This document shows positions 18,144 to 27,600 of a stretch of DNA of 46,739 bases, piece after piece. Position numbers and translations under genes: made by a program. Location: positions 1 through 46,739 of the forward strand of contig JALKBU010000346.1 in the NCBI GenBank assembly GCA_023091735.1, in the 5' to 3' direction. Each line of letters starts with the position of its first letter. Position 1 is the stretch's first letter. The DNA is from Trichomonas tenax (taxonomy: Eukaryota; Parabasalia; Trichomonadida; Trichomonadidae). The notes under the pieces were generated by a model that did no database searches, was not told where the DNA came from, and saw only the letters and a program-made list of their open reading frames with translations.

Positions 18144-20201
18144 TCATGCTGGTGGTGGAGCAGCAGCGGCAGGCTGTGGCTCTGCTGGTGGCTGAACGGC
18201 AACGCCCTCGTTCTTCATCATTTCTTGGAGCTTTTCGAGCTTCATATCCTTAGGCTCGATCTTCATGGACTGCTCCGAGAGTGTTGCAGAATCCCGCAAC
18301 TGGAGCTCAGCGAGCTTCTTCTGGACCTGGTCGATCTTTGAATAAGTGAATTCCTTCATCTGGAAGGAGAGAATCTTTGTGACAAGTGTATAAATACCTG
18401 CGCACTTCTGGAAGTTAACGAGACCATCCTGATAGTCCTTGTTACCATCGTAGAAGAATGTCAACTGCGTAAGGTAGACACCGACATATGGAATAACTGT
18501 ACCCTTGTTCTTGAGAGCATCGTTATGGAGCTGCTGAAGAGCAGCGAAGTTCTTCTCAGAGCGGGCATCATGCATGATCTTATCGATTGGCTCCATGACG
18601 CTTGGCTCAAGAGCCCGCTTGTGAATACGCAGGCGGTAAATTGGGTTAGCTTGGAAAGCTGTTGCAATAGCCATACCATCGAAGTAGTCCTGGGATTCCC
18701 AGAACTTCCATGCGAGTGCTGCGAAGAACTTCCAAAGACGGAAGCGCTTCTCGAGTGTTGGCGCGTAGAGAATCTCGTGCTGCACCCATTGGTTAAGCCT
18801 GTTGAAGTGGGACGTGATGGCGCAAACGTTTGGAGCTCTGTGTCTAATACGTGGCTTGGACCAAGCGCAATCGAGAAGTTCTTTAGCTGTGATAGCGTAA
18901 TAGAACTTGCCTGCATACATCGTGATCTGGCGGGCGAGTTCGTCCATGTTCATGTCTGTGAGTTCGAAGTCACCACTGAAGAGGCCGCGTGGTAAATCGA
19001 TTTTAACGGCTGTTGTGAATTCAAGAAGCTGCTTTGATTTTTCACCGGAAATCTGCTTCTGGAAAGCAGTGAGAAGACGGCGCTTAGCACCTTTGTTCTG
19101 GAATTCGATGTTATTAAGCCACTGGTTAAGGTTCTGAATAAGCATAGAATCGAAATCGTAGAATGAAATTTCGATCCATTTTTCGACAAGAGCGACGAAG
19201 TAAAGCTCAGCTTTATCTCTATCTGAGGTTTTCATGGACTTAACGTCGTCTTGAAGTTTTTCGAACGCTTCTTGAAGTTTTCTGAACATGTGGTGGGATG
19301 TCATGAATGTATGGTATGTCATCGCGAAAATATCAATAAGCTGTGGAGCGAAAGCATTGTCTGTGGTATCACGGCGTGCAGCAGCCCAAACTAACTGGTT
19401 TGTCGTACCAAGTCTTGGCAATTTGTCTTCTGGGCTGTAGACGTAACCAGCAAGATCCTTATCATCGATGATTTTCGTATCATCAGATTTCTTGATACCA
19501 ATAACACCGAGAGTTGATGATGCCTGCGTGGCGAGTTGCTTCTTGACAGTATCAGCATCACTTGGATAACCAGGTGTTGGTAATAGAAGGTTGTAGAAGC
19601 CATCAGATGAGATAATACCACGTTCAAGGTGGTGCATGAGCTGAGAGCTTTGGTGGTGTGTCGGATATTCAATGTTGAACATGAATGAATTCTCGATTTC
19701 AGATGCAGTCACTGGAAGACCGACAGTTCTCAAATGCTGCACAATGAGAGCCAAAACGCCGTCCTGAGGCAGCAAACGACGCGAAGGAAGGAACAAGTTC
19801 GCAATTGTCGCTGCTCTCGTGACAGGATCTAAACGCGTAACTAAATCACGAATTTCAGGATGCAGGCGATAAAGCTCTGTCTCCCAGTAGGAGCGATCTA
19901 TATCTGTTTGTGCAGATTTTTGGTATTTGCCATCGAACTCTTGAGAAACAGAGAACGGAGTTTCCGTTAATTCGAGTGATTGATTGATATTCTTTGCTTT
20001 TTTGTAGTTGAAGCAGAATTCAGGGATTACGTTACCTTCCTCGTCGCCTTTGTTATCGTTTGAATTGTCGAAACTCACGGATGCCTTCTTGCTTTTCTCA
20101 GACTTGTCGCGATGCTTGTGTTCTTTCTTATCCATTTTTTCTGACTTCTCGAAATGCTTGCGATCCTTGTTGTCGCGCGGTTTCGCTTCGAGAGTGCTCA
20201 T
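18144..20201 (-). CDS. Ras guanine-nucleotide exchange factor (RasGEF) with a LisH-like region
   Basis: The 685-residue protein ends in a CDC25-homology domain at about 415-612: LARQITMYAGKFYYAITAKE, ELLDCAWSKPR, NRLNQWVQHEIL, FWESQDYFDGMAIATAFQ (the family FNxxxAIxxGL helix), IPYVGVYLTQLTFFYDGN and DGLVNFQKCAGIY. This is a good match to Sos/CDC25. A RasGEF-N-like stretch precedes it (about 235-395, IFAMTYHTFMTSHHMFRKLQ). Around 150-185, LALIVQHLRTVGLPVTASEI resembles a LisH dimerisation helix pair. The N-terminus is a Lys/Asp/Ser-rich charged segment and the C-terminus a Pro/Ala tail. It should load GTP on a Ras/Rap-like GTPase. AAAAGTGC lies about 23 bp before the ATG on the coding strand. 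Confidence 0.9.
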   Translation of the reverse strand: MSTLEAKPRDNKDRKHFEKSEKMDKKEHKHRDKSEKSKKASVSFDNSNDNKGDEEGNVIPEFCFNYKKAKNINQSLELTETPFSVSQEFDGKYQKSAQTDIDRSYWETELYRLHPEIRDLVTRLDPVTRAATIANLFLPSRRLLPQDGVLALIVQHLRTVGLPVTASEIENSFMFNIEYPTHHQSSQLMHHLERGIISSDGFYNLLLPTPGYPSDADTVKKQLATQASSTLGVIGIKKSDDTKIIDDKDLAGYVYSPEDKLPRLGTTNQLVWAAARRDTTDNAFAPQLIDIFAMTYHTFMTSHHMFRKLQEAFEKLQDDVKSMKTSDRDKAELYFVALVEKWIEISFYDFDSMLIQNLNQWLNNIEFQNKGAKRRLLTAFQKQISGEKSKQLLEFTTAVKIDLPRGLFSGDFELTDMNMDELARQITMYAGKFYYAITAKELLDCAWSKPRIRHRAPNVCAITSHFNRLNQWVQHEILYAPTLEKRFRLWKFFAALAWKFWESQDYFDGMAIATAFQANPIYRLRIHKRALEPSVMEPIDKIMHDARSEKNFAALQQLHNDALKNKGTVIPYVGVYLTQLTFFYDGNKDYQDGLVNFQKCAGIYTLVTKILSFQMKEFTYSKIDQVQKKLAELQLRDSATLSEQSMKIEPKDMKLEKLQEMMKNEGVAVQPPAEPQPAAAAPPPA

Positions 20202-20656
20202 TTAATGTTTATATAAAATTTGGCACTTTTTGAGTAATTTTGGATCATCTCATATTTCGTTTCCCTTTAAACCACAATCATTTCTACCTTTGCTAAGCCT
20301 ATTTCACACATTTTCGCTGACATTTTCTGAATTTGTTTTGAAGATTGCAATGGTTTTCGATTTCTTTATTGAAAATCATCATATTTTTCAATGGCACGGT
20401 TGAGCACCCGTTAAATCCAAAATGAAAACCAAAAGTAAAGTGATATATTTTTGATATTTTCCAGTTTTTCGTTTATGCTTAAGCAATTTCTCTACGATAA
20501 ATATATATTATTTTAAGTGCTGTATTATAGGTTTTGATATGGAAGTGTGTTTGTTAATTATTTGTTGAGATGGAAAAGTTATTGACATAAAAATTAATGA
20601 TATGGAAGATAAAAATATATATAATACTTTTTAAGAATATTCAATCAATATATAAT
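20202..20656. other. Intergenic DNA between the RasGEF promoter and BspA-like 3' end
   Basis: The first part holds the RasGEF promoter (CACTTTT at 20224-20230). The rest is AT-rich with no gene or structured RNA seen. Confidence 0.4.
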
Positions 20657-23182
20657 TTAAGCTCCAGTGAATGTTGGTGCCTTTGATGCCATTCTATCGA
20701 GGGAGAAACCAACTTTCTGAATAGCTCTCTGCCAGCATGGGAGCTCACCTTCAAGTTCAACACCCTCGCTGCCGTTAATACCGTATGGATCGAACTTGTA
20801 CCAAACGGCAACGCAAACACAAACGACAACAACAACGCAAATAACAGCGTTTCTTGTTGTGTGCGATTCTTCTTCAGTTGCTGTCTGCTGGAGGCCGCCT
20901 CTGATTTCGTTATCGTCCTGGCGAACCTGCTGCTTGATGAATGTCTTCTGGACCTTCTGGCCACCGAGCGTCTGGTGCTTGAACTTGTCTGTGACGAAAA
21001 CATCGACGTCTGGAAGTATGAACTTACTGTCGATGTCAGCACCGAAGTAGTAGATCTGATTGAGCTTGCCACAGTCGCTGAAGACGTCGCTACCAAGGTG
21101 GGCAATCTTTGATGGAAGAACAAACTTCGCTAATGACTTGCAGCCGTTGAAAGCGTAGTCAGCAATGTATGTAAGCTGTGTTTCAGCAAGATCAACAGAC
21201 TCAAGGCGCTCGCACTTGCTGTAAGCGCGCTCAGCAATTGTGTCAACAGTTGTTGGGAGAGTCAATGACTTGATGGCTGTTCCGTAGAAGGCCTCCTTGC
21301 CAATAAGTCTGACTGTCTTTGGCATCTGGATTTCCTTGAGGGAAGAGCATCCATTAAACATTGCCTCTGGGATCTCAGAAACAGATGTTTCGCTCATGTC
21401 AACACTTGTCAATATTCTGCAGCCCTCGAATGCCTTTCTTCCGAGTTCGCTAACCTTGTCACCCATCTTGATGGATGTGAGCTGAGAGCCAATGAAGGCG
21501 CCATCGCCGATCTTTGTGAGGCCGGATGGAAGTCTGATCTCAAGTTCAGCCGTGTTGACGAATGTGTCTGGTTCAATAGCTGTGATGAGGCTTTGTGAGA
21601 GGTCGAGGCTAACGAGAGATGTGCAGTTAGCGAAGCAACCACGGCCAAGGCCAGAGATGGACTTGTAAAGTGTAAGCTTTCTGATTGATGATCTTGCGAA
21701 GAAGTAGTCACCAAGTGTGATTGGATGAGATGGGAACTTAACGAAGACATCGCCGACATGGTACAACAGCTTGGCTGGAAGCTGGAGCATCTGGAGTGAG
21801 GACAAATCAACCTTAACAAGGGATGTGCAATCAGCGAAAGCGCCTTCACCGATGGATTCGACATGCTCGTTGAGGTTAATCTCCTTGATGGCTGTCTTTG
21901 AGAATGCGTAAGCACCGATTGTGAGTGAGCCTGTTGGAAGCTTGACGGCCTCGAACATTGTGCAGCCACAGAAGATGCGATCTGGGATGTTTGGAAGGTG
22001 GAGATGGCTCAAGTCACCCTTTGTAAGGTGTGTGCAGTTTGTGAACGAACCAACAGCAACCTTTGTGACTGTTTCGAATGGGAAGGCACTGAATGAGCAT
22101 CCGGCGAAAGAGTCATGTCCGATTGTTGAGAAACCTTTTGGTGGCTTGAAGTTAGAAAGGGAAAGACAGCCAGCGAAGCACATGTCTGGGATTGCTTCAA
22201 GATCCATTGCAGAGAGATCGACTGTGTTGAGCTTCTTGTTGAGGCTGAGGATGCCGACAGCAACCTTCTTGAGTGTAGCTGGGGCAACAAATTCTTTAAT
22301 CTTCGTGTGAGAAATTGCGAATTCTTCAATTTCTTCAAGACCAGCTGGTAAAACGATTTCTTCGAGAGACTCGCAGTTGAGGAAGAGGTTCTTCGGGAAG
22401 ATTTCGATTGTGCAGCTCTTGAAGCAGATCTTCTTGAGCTTCTTGCAGCCAATGAAAGCAGCTTCACCGATAACAGTGACAGAATTTGGAATGCTGATCT
22501 CTGTGATGGCTGTGTTAGCGAATGCACGCTCTGGAATTTCGATAAGCTTTGATGGAAGAGCAATTGATGTCAAATATGTGCAATTTTCGAATGCTGACTT
22601 TCCGAATTTAGTAAGGAGTGATGAATTCATGTTAACAACCTCTACCTGAGAGTTGGCGAATGAATAATCCTTGAGGGTCGTAAATCCGATTTCAGCTTTG
22701 ATTGAGTTGATCAATGTGCCATCAAAACAGTGCTCTTCGATAGCCTTGAGGCCAGAGCCGATGATGATGCACTTGAGATTCGAGCATTGATAGAAGCAGT
22801 AAGCAGATAAAACAGAAATGTGTGCTTTTGATATATTGATGATTTCTAGCTTCGTGCTTTGCTCGAAAGCGTGCTTTCCGAGATAGGTGACAGTTTTTGG
22901 AAGGTTAATTGCGACAAATGGAGATTTCGAAAAAGCGTAATCAGAAATGTTAACAACGGTATAGGTAACTTTGTTGAACTTTACTTGCGCTGGAATGTTG
23001 AGAGTGGTTTTCTTGTCTGGAATTTCGAGGCTCTCATATTGGCCATTACCAATGGCGAGAGTTTTGTCTGAGCCAAGGTTGCAGTGGAAATTGATTCCGT
23101 CAATTTCGACAATCTGCTTCTTGTACGTGGTCTTTCCAAAACCCCACGCGGATAAAGAGAGAGAAAGAAAAAGGTAAATCAT
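20657..23182 (-). CDS. BspA-like leucine-rich-repeat surface protein (type I membrane)
   Basis: The 841-residue protein begins with a short signal peptide (MIYLFLSLSLSAWGF). About 30 LRR_5/BspA-type repeats follow (units such as IGEAAFIGCKKLKKICF or LGKHAFEQSTKLEIINI, about 22-24 residues). Near residues 770-790 is a single hydrophobic segment (AVICVVVVVCVCVAVWY), then a tail of about 50 residues. This is the architecture of trichomonad BspA-like surface proteins, proposed to act in adhesion to host cells or bacteria. Codons are biased toward GC-ending forms, so expression may be high. The coding strand just before the ATG reads AAAACGTGACAAATCA, a variant of the usual AAAAGTGAC box. Confidence 0.93.
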   Translation of the reverse strand: MIYLFLSLSLSAWGFGKTTYKKQIVEIDGINFHCNLGSDKTLAIGNGQYESLEIPDKKTTLNIPAQVKFNKVTYTVVNISDYAFSKSPFVAINLPKTVTYLGKHAFEQSTKLEIINISKAHISVLSAYCFYQCSNLKCIIIGSGLKAIEEHCFDGTLINSIKAEIGFTTLKDYSFANSQVEVVNMNSSLLTKFGKSAFENCTYLTSIALPSKLIEIPERAFANTAITEISIPNSVTVIGEAAFIGCKKLKKICFKSCTIEIFPKNLFLNCESLEEIVLPAGLEEIEEFAISHTKIKEFVAPATLKKVAVGILSLNKKLNTVDLSAMDLEAIPDMCFAGCLSLSNFKPPKGFSTIGHDSFAGCSFSAFPFETVTKVAVGSFTNCTHLTKGDLSHLHLPNIPDRIFCGCTMFEAVKLPTGSLTIGAYAFSKTAIKEINLNEHVESIGEGAFADCTSLVKVDLSSLQMLQLPAKLLYHVGDVFVKFPSHPITLGDYFFARSSIRKLTLYKSISGLGRGCFANCTSLVSLDLSQSLITAIEPDTFVNTAELEIRLPSGLTKIGDGAFIGSQLTSIKMGDKVSELGRKAFEGCRILTSVDMSETSVSEIPEAMFNGCSSLKEIQMPKTVRLIGKEAFYGTAIKSLTLPTTVDTIAERAYSKCERLESVDLAETQLTYIADYAFNGCKSLAKFVLPSKIAHLGSDVFSDCGKLNQIYYFGADIDSKFILPDVDVFVTDKFKHQTLGGQKVQKTFIKQQVRQDDNEIRGGLQQTATEEESHTTRNAVICVVVVVCVCVAVWYKFDPYGINGSEGVELEGELPCWQRAIQKVGFSLDRMASKAPTFTGA

Positions 23183-23919
23183 TGATTTGTCACGTTTTGT
23201 TTAAAAACAAATTTTCCGAATTGTTGTGATTTTTGTTATCTATACATCATGCAAATACTATTTTTCAAGTCAAAAATCATTTTCACTTATTTTCTCGTTT
23301 ATTGACTTGGTAATCATCTATAATAAGTTTATAGAGCATCATAAATTTTCAATTTATATCATAATCTCTTTAATTTGTCCAGCAAGAGAGGATGCAATAA
23401 AATCAAATTCATAATTATTGCTTATCAACATTCAACGCTTTAGAAATATTGGAAACAAGTTATGTGCTTTTGAATGACAACAATGTTTCACCAAAATATG
23501 TATTATTTCTAATTCAATCTTTATATCTTTGATTATATTTTTCTAACACACATAAAATATAGTACACTATAATTTATAAAGTGTAGTATTTAACTTCTAC
23601 CATCGAATTCTGTAATGAACACAGTTATTGATATGCAAAATCAAATTTTGGGGCTGTTAATTCTTAAATTATATATGTGGATTGAGAAAAGTACACAATA
23701 ATCCTTTAGTATATCATATGTTCATAATGCATGATTCATTTTACTATTTATTGTTATATCAACAAATTTTTAGCTATTTTTTATTACATGATAATTTGTA
23801 TTTCTGAAATAGAATGCATACCATTACGTTATTAAATACTCAGCATAAAAGGTAATAAAAAAGATAAGAAGTTAAAGATTTAATATATCGAACAAAAAAT
23901 TCTATGAAAACATATGGAA
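23183..23919. other. Intergenic DNA upstream of the BspA-like gene
   Basis: 737 bp of AT-rich DNA. The first 20 bp are BspA-like promoter. No tRNA-like arm, repeat or gene is seen in the rest. Confidence 0.4.
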
Positions 23920-24486
23920 TTAATGCCTGTAGCCAGAACTATGGAACTGTGAGATCATCAAATCCTTTTCACGTATAAGATCTTCTACTTTTTTGATTTT
24001 TGCATTCAATTCCTCAATATATTTGGCTTGTTTTTCGCATTCTTGGATTTTATTTTCGAGTAAAGTTCTATCTGTTGCCTTAAGAGCGTTTTCTATTTCT
24101 TCAATATCTGGATCAGTTTGAATTTCATCAAAGTATGGTTTTTGTTCTTCTTCATGTTTTGCTTCGACGAATTGCTTAAAGTCCCATAACACTTTTTCGA
24201 TTGTTCCTTGTTTGCAATTTGCAATATCATTAATTGTCGCTTTATCTATTGGAAATTTAATCTTTTTGAGCACTTTGTTATTAAGAGTATTCCAGTTATA
24301 TATTTTTGTATCCACTTTCAGTCCTTCATCGTAATTAAAGAGATCAACAGCTTTTGGATAAAAATGAGCGCAAATTTCAGCCATTAAAACTCCATCACTG
24401 AAATCTCTGACGATATTTTTCTTCTTTCTTGACAAAGGAATGCTATCAATCCACTTCAATAACTCTTCAAGTTGATTATTATCCAT
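23920..24486 (-). CDS. SPEF1: SPEF1/CLAMP-like microtubule-binding CH-domain protein
   Basis: The 188-residue protein has an N-terminal CH-like domain at about 5-110 that reads like SPEF1: LLKWIDSIPLSRKKKNIVRD, FSDGVLMAEICAHFYPKAVD, NWNTLNNKVLKKIKFPIDK and then the helix NCKQGTIEKVLWDF. The C-terminal 60 residues are a coiled coil (ENKIQECEKQAKYIEELNAK) shorter than in human SPEF1 (about 236). SPEF1 binds and bundles microtubules in the central apparatus of cilia and flagella, and trichomonads have several flagella and an axostyle. The promoter contains a seven-copy array of a TTTANNTGTCA-like motif. Confidence 0.88.
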   Translation of the reverse strand: MDNNQLEELLKWIDSIPLSRKKKNIVRDFSDGVLMAEICAHFYPKAVDLFNYDEGLKVDTKIYNWNTLNNKVLKKIKFPIDKATINDIANCKQGTIEKVLWDFKQFVEAKHEEEQKPYFDEIQTDPDIEEIENALKATDRTLLENKIQECEKQAKYIEELNAKIKKVEDLIREKDLMISQFHSSGYRH

Positions 24487-24498
24487 TTTTTATTTTAT

Positions 24499-24630
24499 GA
24501 TTTTGACACATAAACTCAATTTTGACAAATAAATCATATTTTGACACATTAAATATTTTTGACAATAAATTCATTTTTTGTCACATAAAATTATTTTTGA
24601 CAAGCAAACATTTTTTTTGACAACACAAAA
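24499..24630. repeat. Seven-copy degenerate array of TTTTGACAYATAAA-type motif
   Basis: Seven units of about 19 bp follow one another on the + strand: TTTTGACACATAAA, TTTTGACAAATAAA, TTTTGACACATTAAA, TTTTTGACAATAAA, TTTTGTCACATAAAA, TTTTTGACAAGCAAA and TTTTTTGACAACACAAA. On the strand of the SPEF1 gene these read TTTAYRTGTCAAAA, the same core as the single-copy element (TTTACATGTCA) before many other genes here. The array lies entirely between the SPEF1 start and the polymerase alpha stop. Confidence 0.65.
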
Positions 24631-24669
24631 CTTGAGTTTTAAAATTGAAAATATAATATTTTATAGTAT

Positions 24670-27600
24670 TTAAATTTCATCATTTTCTTCATCAGTGTTA
24701 ACAACAGAATCAACTTCATCATTATCCTCATTATCATTGGCATTCTCATCAACATTTTCAACTTCTTGAGATGTGAATTGTTGTTGTTGACTTTCTTTAA
24801 CAGCATTAGAAGAACCAAGCCAGAGCGAGAAATTGATATGGGAGAATCCGTGCGTCGATAAGAAGCGATTGCACTGAGACTCCATGTATGAACGGAATTC
24901 TTCGAATTGTGCATCTTCTTCAGCAGTATCCTTTTTTGGTGAGAAAATGTGTGTGAAGTATCTGAGTGTATTGAATATTTCACCCGGAGAGAGCTTGAGC
25001 TTGAGTGGTGTCTTTGATGAGACAAGATTGAGTGTTGAGAGAGGAAGTTGAACAGATTCGAACTCAGACTCCATGAAACCTTTGGATTCTAAGTGACTTG
25101 GACTGTTATCGCTGACAAACTGGCGGAGCGAACGCATTATCAAGTTCGCTGCAAAGCGCCAGTTGCATTCTTCATTGCAGTGTGGGCACTTGAGATACTT
25201 TGATGGGAATGGCGTGACAATAACCTTGTTCTCGCAGTATGGGCAGCTGTATGATAATTCAGTTGCATGCGGGATCATGAGGTTTGTCTGATAGTCATTA
25301 TCAAGGCCAACAGATGGAGCAGTGTATGAGATGTTAAGAGCCTTAGCAAGCATGCCTTTCTCCATACCACCAAATGCTTCGCAAAGACGCCAGATTGGGT
25401 TGAAGATCTGGTTTGTGATATACCACTCAATATCAGCATCATCAACCTTCTCAACTAAATCCTCATAGACAGCCTTTGATGCAATGTTTGCGTAGCGCTG
25501 AGAACGTTCAGACATTGGCTCACCATCGCTTTGGAGCCTTTCAAGGCCATCGCGAGAAATGATATACTTAATTGTTGTACCTGGTGAAACATCTTTCTTG
25601 AGGACATCCTGCATATATTTGGCGACAACAACGTGTGCAGAGTTGTCACCTCTGTATGACTCGAGCTTGTTTGTGAGGGACTTTGTGATAACTAAATCCT
25701 TTGGTGTGATGACTTCGATACGCTTGAATTCTTCATCTTCACGAGAAAGTGCTTCCATATTATAATCTTCAGGCGTTGCGCCATTGTTGCGGAGCATCTT
25801 TGCAATTCTATCGAGCTCAGTAAGGATATCCTTGATAGAGTCATCAGCATTTTCGGAGAACATGAATGAGCGAATAACAAAATCAGATAAGTAGCGTGTC
25901 AAGAAGCACCAGTCACGACGAACTGAATCGAGACCCTTCTTTTCGACCTTCAAACTTCCGTTTGGAAGTTCTTCGAGAGCGGCATACTTCTTCTTGGAAA
26001 CAAGAAGCATCTTCTTGAACAAGTGATCAAGGCCGAGCTTCATAACTGCTTCGTTAGACTTACGCTGCTTCTTGAAGTGTTCCTCGACTTGTGCACAAAT
26101 TCCCTGAGCGATCTGCTTTGCCTTGGCATCATCTCTTGTGCGGCAGTCAACCATGACAGAGTCTGTATCACCATAAACGATGGAGAACCGATCGCAGTCC
26201 TCGAACTGGAAATGCTCAACAATGTCAATAACTGCTTGAAGGGCTTCACGACCCTTTCTTGTGATTTCTTCAGCAAGCTTTGTAGCTGGGAATCTTGAGC
26301 CCTTATAACCTAAGTAGCCGTACATGGAGTTTGCAAGAATCTTGACAGCAAGCTGCTTGATGTTGAGAGCACTGAGTTCCTGCTTGAACTGCTTCATCTG
26401 AGTTCTCAATGGCTGAAGTTCTGAATTTAATGCATTGAGTTTCTTTGTCAATTCTGCAGTGCCAGCCTTCTTTGCCTTAGCTTGATCAATTTCATGATGG
26501 AGTTGAGAAATTGCATGTTCCTTCTCCTCAATCTGTGTCATAACATTGAACATTGGTTTCTCCTTCTCCTTGATTTCATTCTTGACAACAAGACGCTTGT
26601 TCAACAAATCAGCCATAATCTTTGGAAGGACTGCGTTGTTCTGGTTGGAATTTGCAACCATTCTTGTTGTGAAGCAGATGTTATACTGTCTGATAATTGA
26701 TGGATAAAGAGAATTATAGTCGAGAACTGTGACGATGTTCTCATGGAAACCTCTCTTTGGATCAAGAACGTGACCACCCTGATATTGAGCATCTTCTCTC
26801 TTTCCAGAGACCTTAACTTGTGATTTATCTGGAATAACATAACCTCTGTTGATGAATTCGTGTGCAAGAAGTGCTTCTGATCTTGGAGATGCCTTTCCGA
26901 GCAAAACGCGTGACCATGTGGCACCAGAAAGCTGTGCAATCTGAAGAGTTAATGGAATGAAGTTGTTGTTACGTGACAACATGATAAGGAATGTTGTATT
27001 ATTATCATTGGCAATAACAACGTTCTTCAAATCCTTTCCACGCATGACAAGTGCATCGAAATTTGCAATGCTGAATTCTGGAACACTCTTGTCGAGTTCC
27101 TGCCGGATAACAGATGCGAAATCGTTGGCCTTTGAGTGTAAGAATTCATCAGCGAAGACACGAACATCAACAGGAAGACGACCACCTAAGATGAGAAGCG
27201 TGTTCTTGGAGAACTTCGTGATGTTATCCTTTGGAAGAGAACGTTTCAGACGACCGATTCTGTACCAATCCTTGACCTTCAACTGGATAAGACGCTGAGC
27301 AATGACTTGGCCATCGAATGTATTGAAGCCATATGACATGATGAGGTCGATATCAGCGTTCTGGATATCAGTGAGGAATCTGTTAAGCATTTCATATTCA
27401 GATCTGCATGGTGTATCAGGAACATCCTTGTTTGCTGTATTGACGTGTGTCCAATAGTAATTAGCCTTCTGTGGAGTTGGAGATGTTAAATCAGTGATAT
27501 CGCACTTTTCGAGGATTCTCATTGAGATCATTCTGATGACGTGCTGCTTCTTGACTTGATCGAATTCAGTCTTGAGCGAAATGCATGCGATGTTGAATGC

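Noticed and set aside
20641..22563. Several Ser-rich open frames on the strand of the BspA-like gene in other frames, such as 21409-21969 and 22009-22563
   Set aside because: They are frame shadows of the LRR repeats, Ser/Leu-rich and without start signals.
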